A DNA stretch of 64,000 bases from VAZQ01 sp963807865 (lineage in GTDB: Bacteria > Pseudomonadota > Alphaproteobacteria > Rhizobiales > Xanthobacteraceae): the NCBI GenBank assembly GCA_963807865.1, contig CAWEDK010000025.1, forward strand, positions 233,772 to 297,771. Reading direction: 5' to 3'. The translations under genes and the position numbers were made by a program. How positions within the stretch are numbered: position 1 is the first letter of the stretch; every line of letters begins with the position of its first letter. Shown here piece by piece: positions 28,431-37,015 of the stretch. Below the pieces are notes generated by a model. That model ran no database searches and was not told where the DNA came from. It was given only the letters and a program-made list of their open reading frames with translations.

Positions 28431-29966
28431 ATGCGCCTCGCTCGATTGACCCTCGCGCTCATGCTGACCGCCGGGCTGATGCTGGTGGGCCTCGGGTCCA
28501 TCGGGCCCAAGGCCTCGGCCCAGCAAGGCAAGGTCATCCGCTTCGGCGTGAACCGGGCGGCCGAGAACCTCGACCCGGTCACCCAGGACGCGAATCCCGA
28601 CATCTGGGCGTTCATGCAGATCTACCAGCAGCTGGTGCGGGTGAACGTCAAGGGCGACGGCTTCGAGCCCGATCTGGCGGAGAAGTGGTCGACGTCGGCC
28701 GACGGCCGGACGTGGACGTTCAACCTCAGGAAGAACGCCAAGTTCTCCAACGGCGACACGGTCAAGGCCGCCGACGCGGTGTGGTCCCTGAAGCGCGCCC
28801 GGGACACCAAGGGGCCGTGGAAGTGGGCCCTCGAGGCGGTCGAGGACATCCAGGCCAAGGACGACTTCACGGTCGTCATCAGCCTGAAGGAGCCGTGGGC
28901 GCCGTTCCTGGCCGACATCTCGCTCTTCTCCAACAGCATCATGCCGGAGAAGGTGTTCAAGGGCGCGAAGGACGAGGACATCTCGAACAAGCCGGTCGGC
29001 TCGGGCCCCTGGATGCTCGCGGACTGGAAGAAGGGCGAGGAGCTGGTCATGAAGCCCAACCCCCACTACTACGAGAAGGGCCTGCCCAAGGCCTCGGAGC
29101 TCCGGATCCGGTACATCCCGGACGACAACAGCCGCATCATCGCGCTCCAGTCGGGCGACGTCGACGGCATCGACTATCCGCCGTTCTCGCGCATCGAGGA
29201 GCTCAAGAAGGATGCGAAGCTCGAGGCGCAGCTCAACCCCTCGACGCAGGTGTCCCACCTCTCGCTCAACATGCGGGAGGCGCCGCTCAACAACGTGAAG
29301 TTCCGGCAGGCCCTGGCCTTCGCGACCGACCGGGCCGCCATCGTGAAGGCGGTCTGCTTCGGTCACTGCACGCCGGCGACGACGTTCCTGCCGATGACGA
29401 CGCCCTTCTTCAACAAGGGCTCGAAGGGCAACGCGTACGACCTCAACAAGGCCAAGCAGCTCCTCAAGGAGTCCGGCATCGCCACCCCGATCACCCTCAA
29501 GGTGCTCTACCGGGCCAACGACGCGGTGCACCAGCCGACCGCGGTCGCCCTGAAGGAGATGTGGGGCAAGCTCGGCGTCACCCTGGAGCTGGATCCGCTC
29601 GACCGCGCCACCGCGACCCAGCGCTACCGCGCCAACCAGTTCCAGGTCTACATCACGAGCTGGACGAACGACATTCCCGATCCGTCCCAGCTCGCGGCCT
29701 ACGCGCTGGGCTTCACCGAGAGCGAGTCGTATCACAGCGGGTACAAGTCGGCGGAGATGGACGCGCTCCTGGCCAAGGGGATGCGGGAGACCAACGTCGA
29801 GAAGCGCCGCCAGGTCTACTACGAGATCCAGGAGCTCGAGCTGCGTGACTCGCCGCTCATCATTCTCTACTACTCGCCCTACACGATCGCCATCAACAAG
29901 AAGATGAAGGGCTTCGTCCAGATGGCCACCGGCCCCTGGATCTTCAAGAACGTGACCATGGAGTAG
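28431..29966 (+). CDS. ABC transporter substrate-binding protein (SBP family 5, oligopeptide type)
   Basis: ATG 28431 behind AAGGAGG. A signal peptide (LTLALMLTAGLMLVGLGSIG, cleavage near ASA-QQ) precedes a family-5 binding protein: VIRFGVNRAAENLDPVTQD, FEPDLAEKWSTSADGRTWTF, LRKNAKFSNGDTVKAADAVW, VGSGPWMLADWKKGEELVM, LNMREAPLNNVKFRQALAFA, and KMKGFVQMATGPWIFKNV at the C-terminus. The 511-residue frame is intact. Such proteins deliver peptides, but also opines, sugars or nickel, to DppBC-type permeases. It heads a five-gene plus-strand transporter operon. The ligand is unknown. Confidence 0.9.
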   Translation: MRLARLTLALMLTAGLMLVGLGSIGPKASAQQGKVIRFGVNRAAENLDPVTQDANPDIWAFMQIYQQLVRVNVKGDGFEPDLAEKWSTSADGRTWTFNLRKNAKFSNGDTVKAADAVWSLKRARDTKGPWKWALEAVEDIQAKDDFTVVISLKEPWAPFLADISLFSNSIMPEKVFKGAKDEDISNKPVGSGPWMLADWKKGEELVMKPNPHYYEKGLPKASELRIRYIPDDNSRIIALQSGDVDGIDYPPFSRIEELKKDAKLEAQLNPSTQVSHLSLNMREAPLNNVKFRQALAFATDRAAIVKAVCFGHCTPATTFLPMTTPFFNKGSKGNAYDLNKAKQLLKESGIATPITLKVLYRANDAVHQPTAVALKEMWGKLGVTLELDPLDRATATQRYRANQFQVYITSWTNDIPDPSQLAAYALGFTESESYHSGYKSAEMDALLAKGMRETNVEKRRQVYYEIQELELRDSPLIILYYSPYTIAINKKMKGFVQMATGPWIFKNVTME

Positions 29967-29979
29967 ACGCGGCCGGACC

Positions 29980-30932
29980 GTGCCCCTGCTGCGCTACGCG
30001 CTTCGGCGCATCGGGCAGACGCTGCCCGTGGCGCTCCTGGTCACGGTCCTGATCTTCTTCCTGATCAAGCTGCTGCCGGGCGATCCGGCGACGGCGGTCC
30101 TGGGCGATCGGGCAAGTCGCCCAGGCGGTCCAGGCCCTGCACAAGCAGTGGGGCCTGGACCGGCCCTTGCCCGTGCAGTACGCCGTCTACATGCGAAAGC
30201 TGGTGACGGGCGATCTGGGGCAGTCCCTTCGCTACCGGACGCCCGTCATCGACCTCCTGCCGCGCCGGGCCGGTGTCACGTTCTTCCTGGTGGTGTACAG
30301 CCTGGCGCTGTCCGTCCTGATCGCGGTGCCGCTCGCCCTGGTGGCGGCGACCAATCGCGAGCGCTGGCCCGACCAGCTGGTGCGCGCGCTGATCACGCTG
30401 CCGCTGGCCTCGCCGGCGTTCTGGATCGGGATCCTCCTGCTCCTCCTCTTCGCGCTGAAGCTCGGGTGGTTCCCGGCCTCGGGATACGGGGAGGGGTTCA
30501 CGGGGCACCTCCGGCACCTCTTCCTGCCGGCGCTCACCCTCGCGCACGCCTTCACGGCCGTCCTGACCCGCAGCCTCCGCTCCGCCCTCATCGACGTGCA
30601 GACGACGACGTACGTCGACTTCGCGCGGGCCAAGGGGCTCGCCCGCCGGGCGGTGGTGCTGCACCACGTGCTGCGGGCGGCGTTGCTGCCCATCGTCACG
30701 CTGATCGGCGTCCGGCTGTCCTACGCCATCGGCGGCTCGGTGGTGGTGGAGACGGTCTTCGCGCTCCCGGGTCTCGGGTCGTGGATGGTCGAGTCGATCC
30801 TCGCCCGCGACTACATGGTCGTGCAGACGCTGACGCTGGCCTTCGCTCTCGGCGCGATGCTGATCAACCTCGCCACCGACCTCGTCTACCCGCTCTTCGA
30901 TCCGCGCGTCCGGGTGGGCTACGGCCAGCCAT
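29980..30932 (+). CDS. ABC transporter permease, DppB type
   Basis: It starts with GTG 29980 (MPLLRYALRRIGQTLPVALL) and, after one frame change near 30110, continues QWGLDRPLPVQYAVYMRKLV, GDLGQSLRYRTPVIDLL, then membrane helices (FFLVVYSLALSVLIAVPLAL, FWIGILLLLLFALKLGWFP) and the EAA-type coupling loop TTYVDFARAKGLARRAVVLH. It ends near PLFDPRVRVGYG. About 315 residues is the normal size. No stop is found in frame before the next gene starts at 30931; the frame stays open into the downstream genes, so the true stop was probably destroyed by a base error near 30930. Confidence 0.85.
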
Positions 30933-31784
30933 GGGGACCATTGCGGTCGACCTCGCGGTGGACAGTCCGGCGCGCCTGCGCCGGCGCTCGGCACTGGCGG
31001 CGGGCGGACTTGCATGCTGGGGCTGCTCGTGCTGGTCGCGCTGGTCGGGCCCCACCTGTCGCCCTACGATCCGAACGAGCACGACTTCGACCGGCTCCTC
31101 CAGGCGCCGACCCTCGAGCACCCATTCGGGACGGACAACTTCGGGCGCGACGTCCTCACGCGGATCGTGTACGGCGCCGCCATCGATCTCCGCATCGGCA
31201 TCCTGGCGGTCGTCTTCCCGTTCCTGGCGGGCTCGATCCTGGGCGCGGTGGCGGGCTACCTGGGCGGCTGGGTCGACGCGGTGATCATGCGGACGGTCGA
31301 CGTCATCACGGCGGTCCCGTTCCTGGTGCTCGTGATCGCCATCGTCGCGTTCCTGGGGCCCGGCGAGGTCAACGTGCTCCTCGCGATCGGCGCGGTGGGG
31401 TGGGTGACCTACGCCCGGCTCGTGCGCGGAGAGGTGCTGCGGGAGAAGAACCTCGAGTACGCGGCCGCCCTGCGCGCGCTGGGCTTCGGCCGCTGGCGGG
31501 TGCTCCTGGGGCACATCCTGCCGAACGCCATCCCGCCGGCGGTCATCTTCCTGGCCTCGGACGTCGTGCTCGTCATCCTCACCACGGCCTCCCTCGGATT
31601 CCTGGGGCTGGGCGTGCGGCCGCCGGCGCCCGAGTGGGGGATGATGATCTCCGAGGGCCGGGAGTTCCTGGCGAACGGCTGGTGGGTGGCGACCATGCCC
31701 GGGTTCGCGTGCATGTACACCGGGCTCGCGTTCATCCTGCTCGGGGACGGCGTCGCCGACTTGCTTCGCGTCCGGGGACAGTGA
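30931..31784 (+). CDS. ABC transporter permease, DppC type
   Basis: ATG 30931 gives MGTIAVDLAVDSPARLRRRS; an extra base near 31013 shifts the frame, after which the DppC core is intact. It has GLLVLVALVGPHLSPYDPNE, PFGTDNFGRDVLTRIVYGA, AGSILGAVAGYLGGWVD, the coupling loop NLEYAAALRALGFGRWRVLL and TTASLGFLGLGVRPPAPEWG, ending VADLLRVRGQ. It pairs with the DppB-type subunit to form the membrane channel. Its stop TGA overlaps the GTG start of the first ATPase (GTGA), showing translational coupling. Confidence 0.88.
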
Positions 31785-32767
31785 GCCCCACGGCTTCCAG
31801 CGACCCCTTGCTGCGGGTCGAGAGCCTGCGGGTCGAGATTCCGACGCGGCGTGGCACGGTCCACGCCGTCCGCGGCGTCAGCTTCGAAGTGCGAGCCGGC
31901 GAGACGTTCGCGCTCGTCGGCGAGTCCGGCTCCGGCAAGACCATGACCTGCCGCGGGCTCGTCCGGCTCGTGCACCCTCCCGGCCGCATCACCGGCGGGC
32001 GGGTCCTGCTCGAAGGGCGGGATCTCACCAAGCTCTCCGAGCGGGAGCTGGAGCAGGTCCGGGGGCACGGCGTCGTCATGGTCTTCCAGGACCCGATGAC
32101 CGCCCTGAACCCGGTGCTGAGCGTCGAGCGGCAGATCGTCGAGGTCCTGCCGGACGCGGCCGGATCGCGGCGGACCCGCGCGGCCCAGCTCCTCCGCCAC
32201 GTCGGCATCCCGGATCCGGAGCGGCGGCTGAGCGCGTATCCGCACGAGCTCTCGGGGGGACAGCGGCAGCGAGTCATGCTCGCGATCGCGCTCGCTCGGG
32301 AGCCGAAGCTCCTCTTGGCGGACGAGCCGACCACGGCCCTCGACGTGACGATCCAGGCCCAGATCCTCCGGCTGCTGGTGACGCTCCAGCGGGAGCTCGG
32401 GATGGCCCTGATCCTGGTCACCCACGATCTGGGCGTCGTCTACCAGGCGGTGGACCGGGTCGCGGTGATGTACGCGGGCGAGATCGTCGAGCTGGCGACG
32501 ACCGCCGAGCTCTTCGCGCGGCCGAGCCACCCGTACACGATCGGCCTGATCCAGTCGGTCCCGAGCGTCGAGCGCCGCGGCCGGCTCGTTCCGATCCCGG
32601 GCTCGCCGCCGGACCTCGCCGCGCTCGGCAAGGGGTGCCCGTTCGCCCCGCGCTGCGCGCTGGCCGCCGCCGAGTGCCTCGCGGGCGACGTGCCGCTGGT
32701 GGCGGTCGGGCCGGACCACTGGAGCCGGTGCCTCCGCATCGACCATTTGGCTGAGCTGAGGGGGTAG
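31781..32767 (+). CDS. ABC transporter ATPase, DppD/OppD type
   Basis: GTG 31781 overlaps the permease stop. A complete ATPase: Walker A VGESGSGKTMTCR, Q-loop VVMVFQDPMTALNPV, signature YPHELSGGQRQRVMLAIALA, Walker B LLLADEPTTALDVTIQAQI, and switch His in LILVTHDLGVV. The oligopeptide-type C-terminal extension has HPYTIGLIQSVP and the Cys cluster region GCPFAPRCALAAAECL, which in some OppD proteins binds 4Fe-4S. It powers import by the DppBC-type channel together with the next ATPase. The 329-residue frame is intact. Confidence 0.92.
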   Translation: MSPTASSDPLLRVESLRVEIPTRRGTVHAVRGVSFEVRAGETFALVGESGSGKTMTCRGLVRLVHPPGRITGGRVLLEGRDLTKLSERELEQVRGHGVVMVFQDPMTALNPVLSVERQIVEVLPDAAGSRRTRAAQLLRHVGIPDPERRLSAYPHELSGGQRQRVMLAIALAREPKLLLADEPTTALDVTIQAQILRLLVTLQRELGMALILVTHDLGVVYQAVDRVAVMYAGEIVELATTAELFARPSHPYTIGLIQSVPSVERRGRLVPIPGSPPDLAALGKGCPFAPRCALAAAECLAGDVPLVAVGPDHWSRCLRIDHLAELRG

Positions 32768-32776
32768 GGGACCCGG

Positions 32777-33802
32777 GTGGTGGAGCGCCGCGCCGACGCC
32801 CCGCTCCTGGAGGTGCGCGACCTCGTCAAGCACTTCCCGCTGCCCCACACGATCGTCGACGTCGCGCTCCGGCGGGTGCCCGAGCACATCCGCGCTGTCG
32901 ACGGGGTATCCTTCACGCTCGCGCGCGGCCGGACGCTGGGCCTCGTGGGCGAGTCGGGGTGCGGGAAGAGCACGCTCGGCCGCTGCCTCCTGAGGCTCCA
33001 CGAGCCCGACCGGGGGGCGGTGCTGTTCGACGGCGTCGACCTGATGAAGCTCGACGAGGCGGGGCTCGCCCCGTACCGGAAGCGGATGCAGGTCGTCTTC
33101 CAGGACCCGTACGCGTCGCTCGACCCGCGCCAGCGCGTCGACCGGATGCTGCGGGAGGTGCTCGACGTCCACGACATCGGAGCTCCCTCGGAGCGCCGCC
33201 GGCGGGTCGACCAGCTCCTCGTCCAGGTGGGCCTCAGCCCTGCCGACGGCCACAAGTATCCCGGCGAGTTCTCGGGAGGGCAGCGACAGCGGGTCGGCAT
33301 CGCGCGCGCGCTCGCCGTGGAGCCCGAGCTCTTGATCGCCGACGAGCCCCTGTCCGCCCTGGACGTCTCGATCCAGGCTCAGATCCTCCAGCTCCTCCTC
33401 GACCTCCGCGAGTCGCTTGGCCTGACGATGATCTTCATCTCGCACGACCTTCGAGTCGTCCGGTACCTGAGCGACGAGGTCGCCGTGATGTATCTCGGCA
33501 CGATCGTGGAGCGCGCGCCCACCGCCGAGCTGTTCGCCCGGCCCCAGCACCCCTACACCATGGCCCTCCTATCGGCCGTTCCCGAGGTCGGAGGGCCTCG
33601 GCGAGAGCCCGCGCCGATCGAAGGCGAGCCCCCGAGCGCGGTGCGGATCCCCTCGGGCTGCCGGTTCCACCCGAGGTGCCCCTCCCGGGTGGAGCGGTGT
33701 CCGCTGGAGTCCCCCGCGCTCGACGAGCTCCTGCCCCATCATCTGGTCGCCTGCCATGTCGCGGCGGATCGCCTCGCCCCCGCGCGGGCGGGCGACGATT
33801 GA
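32777..33802 (+). CDS. ABC transporter ATPase, DppF/OppF type
   Basis: It begins GTG 32777 (VERRADAPLLEVRDLVKHFP). Walker A is VGESGCGKSTLGR, Q-loop MQVVFQDPYASLDPRQ, signature EFSGGQRQRVGIARALA, Walker B LLIADEPLSALDVSIQAQI, and the switch FISHDLRVVRYLSD. The C-terminus carries HPYTMALLSAVPEV and GCRFHPRCPSRVERCPLE, the usual Cys-rich tail. Frame intact, 341 residues. It is the last transporter gene; an amidohydrolase follows 67 bases later with its own strong ribosome-binding site, possibly in the same transcript. Confidence 0.92.
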   Translation: MVERRADAPLLEVRDLVKHFPLPHTIVDVALRRVPEHIRAVDGVSFTLARGRTLGLVGESGCGKSTLGRCLLRLHEPDRGAVLFDGVDLMKLDEAGLAPYRKRMQVVFQDPYASLDPRQRVDRMLREVLDVHDIGAPSERRRRVDQLLVQVGLSPADGHKYPGEFSGGQRQRVGIARALAVEPELLIADEPLSALDVSIQAQILQLLLDLRESLGLTMIFISHDLRVVRYLSDEVAVMYLGTIVERAPTAELFARPQHPYTMALLSAVPEVGGPRREPAPIEGEPPSAVRIPSGCRFHPRCPSRVERCPLESPALDELLPHHLVACHVAADRLAPARAGDD

Positions 33803-33869
33803 CAGCGCGAGCGCAGCCGGCCGAAGATGCCTTAGAAGCCGCCTCAATAGCGCTCGCGAGGAGGACATC

Positions 33870-35366
33870 ATGCCGACCCTGGATCCCGAAGAGCTCGCTC
33901 AGCTCCTTCCCGCCGAGACGGCCGCGTTCGCGTCGCCCATTCCGACGCAGTTCGTCTCGAGCGACGAGTTCATGCCGCTGCCGCAGACGCGGAAGCAGAA
34001 GCAGGTCGAGGCGCGCGTGCGGGAGCTCGGCAGCCAGCTGGCGAAGCACCAGGGCATGAGCCGGCGCCGGTTCTTCCAGACGGCGTCGGGAATGGCGGCG
34101 GCCTTCGTCGCGATGAACGACGTCTACGGCCCCGTGTTCGGTGTGACCCCGGCCGAGGCACAGACGCCGGAGATGGCCAACGAGCGCGCGAAGGCCCTGG
34201 CTGGCCAGTTCATCATGGACATGCACACCCACTTCCTGCGGGACGACACACGGCTCGAGGGCTTCGTGCGCTCGCGGGAGGCGGTCGGGAAGGCGGGCTG
34301 GAACCCGGCGCTGGCGGGGAAGCCCCAGACTCTCGAGGATCTGAAGTTCGCGAACTACTTCAAGGAGATCTACTTCGACAGCGACACCAAGGTGGCATTG
34401 ATTTCCGGATCGGGCTCCGAGGAGCCGCGCGACTGGTTCCTCACCAACGAGATGAAGGCCGAGGCGCGGGCCAAGGTCAACAAGCTGACCGGGTCGAAGC
34501 GGCTGATGTCACACGCGATCTTCATGCCGGGGATGCCGGGGTGGCTGGAGTCGGTGGATCGGGCCATCGCGGAGCTCGGGCCCGACTCGTTCAAGGGGTA
34601 CACCGTCGGCGACAACACGAACAAGCAGCTGTCCAAGCATCCCTGGCGGATGGACGACGAGAAGCTCCTGTACCCCTTCTACGAGAGGCTCCAGAAGGCC
34701 GGCCTCGTCAACGTGTGCGTGCACAAGGGCCTCTACCCGCCGTCCACGACCAAGCAGTTCCCGAACCTGTTCGAGTACGCCGACGTCCGGGACGTGGGAA
34801 AGGCCGCGAAGGATTGGCCGAAGCTCAACTTCGTCATCTACCATTCGGCGTTCCGCTTCACGGGCGGCGCCCAGGGCGACGGCTGGGCCCAGTTCGAGCA
34901 GACGGGCCGCGTCGACTGGATCACGGATCTCGCCGAGATCCCCGCGAAGTTCGGGGTCACGAACGTGTACGGGGACCTGGGCCAGATCTTCGCGCAGAGC
35001 ACGGTCTCGGAGCCGCGCCTCTGCGCGGCGATGCTCGGGCAGCTGGTGAAGGGACTGGGCGCCGACCACGTGGTCTGGGGAACCGACGCCATCTGGACCG
35101 GCGCGCCCCAGTGGCAGATCGAGGCGCTACGCCGGCTCGAGATCCCCGAGGACATGCAGAAGAAGCACGGGTTCGCGCCGCTCGGCCCCGCGGACGGCCC
35201 GGTCAAGCGCGCGATCTTCGGCGAGAACTCCGCGAAGCTCTACGGCTACGACCGGCGCGCCGAGCTCGTCACTGACCGCATCGCCGTCGCGAAGGCCACC
35301 TACGAGAGGGAGGGTCCGGGACGGACCAACCGGCGCTACGGCTACGTGACTCCGCCGATCGGGTAG
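33870..35366 (+). CDS. Amidohydrolase (amidohydrolase-2 type), internal Tat-like signal
   Basis: ATG 33870 follows GAGGAGG. The first 60 residues (MPTLDPEELAQLLPAETAAF and on) precede a twin-arginine motif, MSRRRFFQTASGMAAAFVAM, with cleavage suggested near PAEA-QT. The mature TIM barrel shows the metal motif MDMHTHFL, FRLMSHAIFMPG-like strands, CVHKGLYPP, VIYHSAFRFTGG and VVWGTDAIWTGAPQWQ, the His and Asp ligands of the amidohydrolase superfamily; it ends FGENSAKLYGY. The 498-residue frame is intact. A second start at the MSRRR Met would give a conventional Tat precursor. It probably hydrolyses or decarboxylates an imported compound; substrate unknown. Placement after the ABC transporter suggests a linked catabolic function. 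Confidence 0.82.
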   Translation: MPTLDPEELAQLLPAETAAFASPIPTQFVSSDEFMPLPQTRKQKQVEARVRELGSQLAKHQGMSRRRFFQTASGMAAAFVAMNDVYGPVFGVTPAEAQTPEMANERAKALAGQFIMDMHTHFLRDDTRLEGFVRSREAVGKAGWNPALAGKPQTLEDLKFANYFKEIYFDSDTKVALISGSGSEEPRDWFLTNEMKAEARAKVNKLTGSKRLMSHAIFMPGMPGWLESVDRAIAELGPDSFKGYTVGDNTNKQLSKHPWRMDDEKLLYPFYERLQKAGLVNVCVHKGLYPPSTTKQFPNLFEYADVRDVGKAAKDWPKLNFVIYHSAFRFTGGAQGDGWAQFEQTGRVDWITDLAEIPAKFGVTNVYGDLGQIFAQSTVSEPRLCAAMLGQLVKGLGADHVVWGTDAIWTGAPQWQIEALRRLEIPEDMQKKHGFAPLGPADGPVKRAIFGENSAKLYGYDRRAELVTDRIAVAKATYEREGPGRTNRRYGYVTPPIG

Positions 35367-35371
35367 GAGAG

Positions 35372-35393
35372 CCGGCGGGATCCCGGCCGCCGG
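35372..35393. terminator. Hairpin between convergent genes
   Basis: CCGGCGG (35372-35378) pairs perfectly with CCGCCGG (35387-35393) around an 8-base loop, six bases after the amidohydrolase stop and just before the stop of the opposing response regulator. No U-tract is present. Confidence 0.5.
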
Positions 35394-35398
35394 ACCGA

Positions 35399-35834
35399 TC
35401 AGGCGCGGAGGGAGGAACGAGCTCCGGGGGGACGTTCGGGTAGCCGCAGCGTTTCGACGAGGCTCGTCAGCTCCTGCAGGCTGATGGGCTTCCCGAGGAT
35501 CCCCGTGACGTCGAGCGCGAGGGCCTCGGAGCCGGGAGTCGGGTCCTCGTCGGCGCTCAGCATGATGACCGCGATGTCCGGCCGGTACGCCCGCGCGATC
35601 CTCACCACGTCCCAGCCGCCGAGCTCGACGCCGTGCACGGCCGGGAGATCGAGGTCGATCACCGCGATGTCGAACGACTGCGCGCGGATCCGGATGATCG
35701 CCTGCCACGCGTCGCCCGCCGCGTCGACGGCATGACCCTCACGCGCCAGCGCGGCGCTCAGTCCTTCTCGGCTCGAGACGGTCGTCGTCCACGACCAGGA
35801 TGCGGCGGGTGTGACGACCGGTAGTGGCTGCCAT
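35399..35834 (-). CDS. Single-domain response regulator
   Basis: ATG 35834 gives a short start and RRILVVDDDRL; after one frame change near 35775 it continues AALAREGHAVDAAGDAWQAI, the phospho-acceptor region FDIAVIDLDLPAVHGVEL, AVIMLSADEDP and GILGKPISLQELTSLVETL, with the conserved Lys. There is no output domain. About 144 residues. It stands alone facing the amidohydrolase, and its partner kinase is unknown. Confidence 0.75.
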
Positions 35835-35978
35835 CGCGGGCGGGCTGGAGATCATCCTCGTCGAGTGCCTCGCCTATCCTCTTCACCTAGGGCAACCTCC
35901 GTGCCAGCGACGGCCGTCGGCCATCACCGCATCGAACCGGGGTTTTCAGCGCCGGTGCGGTGCCTTCGCGCTGGGGGT

Positions 35979-35997
35979 AACGCTTACCTGAAGCGTT
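35979..35997. promoter_or_regulatory. Perfect inverted repeat upstream of murQ
   Basis: AACGCTT-ACCTG-AAGCGTT is a perfect 7-bp inverted repeat with a 5-base spacer, 85 bases before the murQ start in the 247-base gap after the response regulator. It could be an operator for the cell-wall recycling genes or a small terminator; there is no evidence to choose. Confidence 0.35.
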
Positions 35998-36081
35998 CCG
36001 GAGCGATGTAAGGTCTACACGGCGCCCCGGAGCGACGCGTCCTTGACACCGTTCGCGGCGCGGGCTACAAGGGGACCCGTC

Positions 36082-37011
36082 GTGTCGCCTTCCCGTCGCC
36101 GCACGCCCCGTCGGGCCCCGGACTACGCGGCGCTGCCGACGGAACGGACGAACCCGAGGTCCCGAGAGCTCGATCGCCTCTCCACGGACCGCCTGGTCGC
36201 GACCATCACCCGGGAGGACCGCCGCGCGGCCGCCAGCGTCGCGCTGGTCCGGCGTTCCCTCGTCCGGGCCGTCGACCTCGTCGCCGAGGCGCTCGGGACG
36301 GGCGGGCGGCTCGTCTACGCGGGCGCGGGCACCAGCGGACGGCTCGGCGTCCTGGACGCCTCGGAGTGCCCGCCCACCTTCGGGGTCTCGCCGGGCCAGG
36401 TCGTGGGTGTGATCGCCGGTGGCCGCCGGGCGCTCTGGCGCGCGGTCGAAGGAGCCGAGGATCGAGGCGCCGCCGCCCGGCAGGCGATCCGACGGCTCCG
36501 CGTGGGCCCGCGGGACGTCGTGTGCGGGATCTGCGCGAGCGGAGTCACGCCGTTCGCCCTGGCCGCCATCCAGGAGGGGCGGCGGCGAGGCGCGCGGACG
36601 ATCGTCGTGACGTGCGCGCCGTCGCCCACGCTCCGCGAGCTGGCCGACGTGGTCGTCGCCCCGCGGCCGGGTCCCGAGGTGCTGACCGGCTCGACGCGCA
36701 TGAAGGCGGGGCTCGCGACCAAGATGGTGCTCCATACGGTCACGACGGGCGCGATGGTCCGCCTCGGCAAGGTCTACGGCAACATGATGGTCGACCTCCG
36801 GCCCTCCAGCCGGAAGCTCCGCGCTCGCGCGCTCCGCATGATCGGTCGGCTGACGGGCCTACCGCCCGGGCCGGCGCAGGCCCTGGCCCGCCGCGCGGGC
36901 GGGCGCCCGAACGTGGCGCTCGTGATGCACCGGCTCGGCCTGGACGCCGCGACGGCGCGGAAGCGCCTCGCGGCCCACGGGGACAACCTTCGAGCGGCGC
37001 TCGAGGAGTGA
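36082..37011 (+). CDS. murQ: N-acetylmuramic acid 6-phosphate etherase
   Basis: The chosen start is GTG 36082 behind AAGGGG. The protein has LPTERTNPRSRELDRLSTD, the SIS-domain phosphosugar site LVYAGAGTSGRLGVLDASE, CPPTFGVSPGQVVGVIAGG, the catalytic Glu in AVEGAEDRG, GICASGVTPFALAAI and GSTRMKAGLATKMVLHTVTT, plus VYGNMMVDLRPSSRKLRARA. All are hallmarks of MurQ, which cleaves the lactyl ether of MurNAc-6-phosphate to GlcNAc-6-phosphate in the cytoplasm. About 309 residues, frame intact. It is followed after 4 bases by anmK, the kinase that produces its substrate, so this is a peptidoglycan-recycling pair. Confidence 0.93.
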   Translation: MSPSRRRTPRRAPDYAALPTERTNPRSRELDRLSTDRLVATITREDRRAAASVALVRRSLVRAVDLVAEALGTGGRLVYAGAGTSGRLGVLDASECPPTFGVSPGQVVGVIAGGRRALWRAVEGAEDRGAAARQAIRRLRVGPRDVVCGICASGVTPFALAAIQEGRRRGARTIVVTCAPSPTLRELADVVVAPRPGPEVLTGSTRMKAGLATKMVLHTVTTGAMVRLGKVYGNMMVDLRPSSRKLRARALRMIGRLTGLPPGPAQALARRAGGRPNVALVMHRLGLDAATARKRLAAHGDNLRAALEE

Positions 37012-37015
37012 CGGC

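Noticed and set aside
30167..32767. Apparent single gene fusing a DppB permease to a DppD ATPase
   Set aside because: The frame between them is the wrong frame of the DppC gene, and the DppD start is the GTG sharing GTGA with the DppC stop. The missing DppB stop is better explained by a base error.
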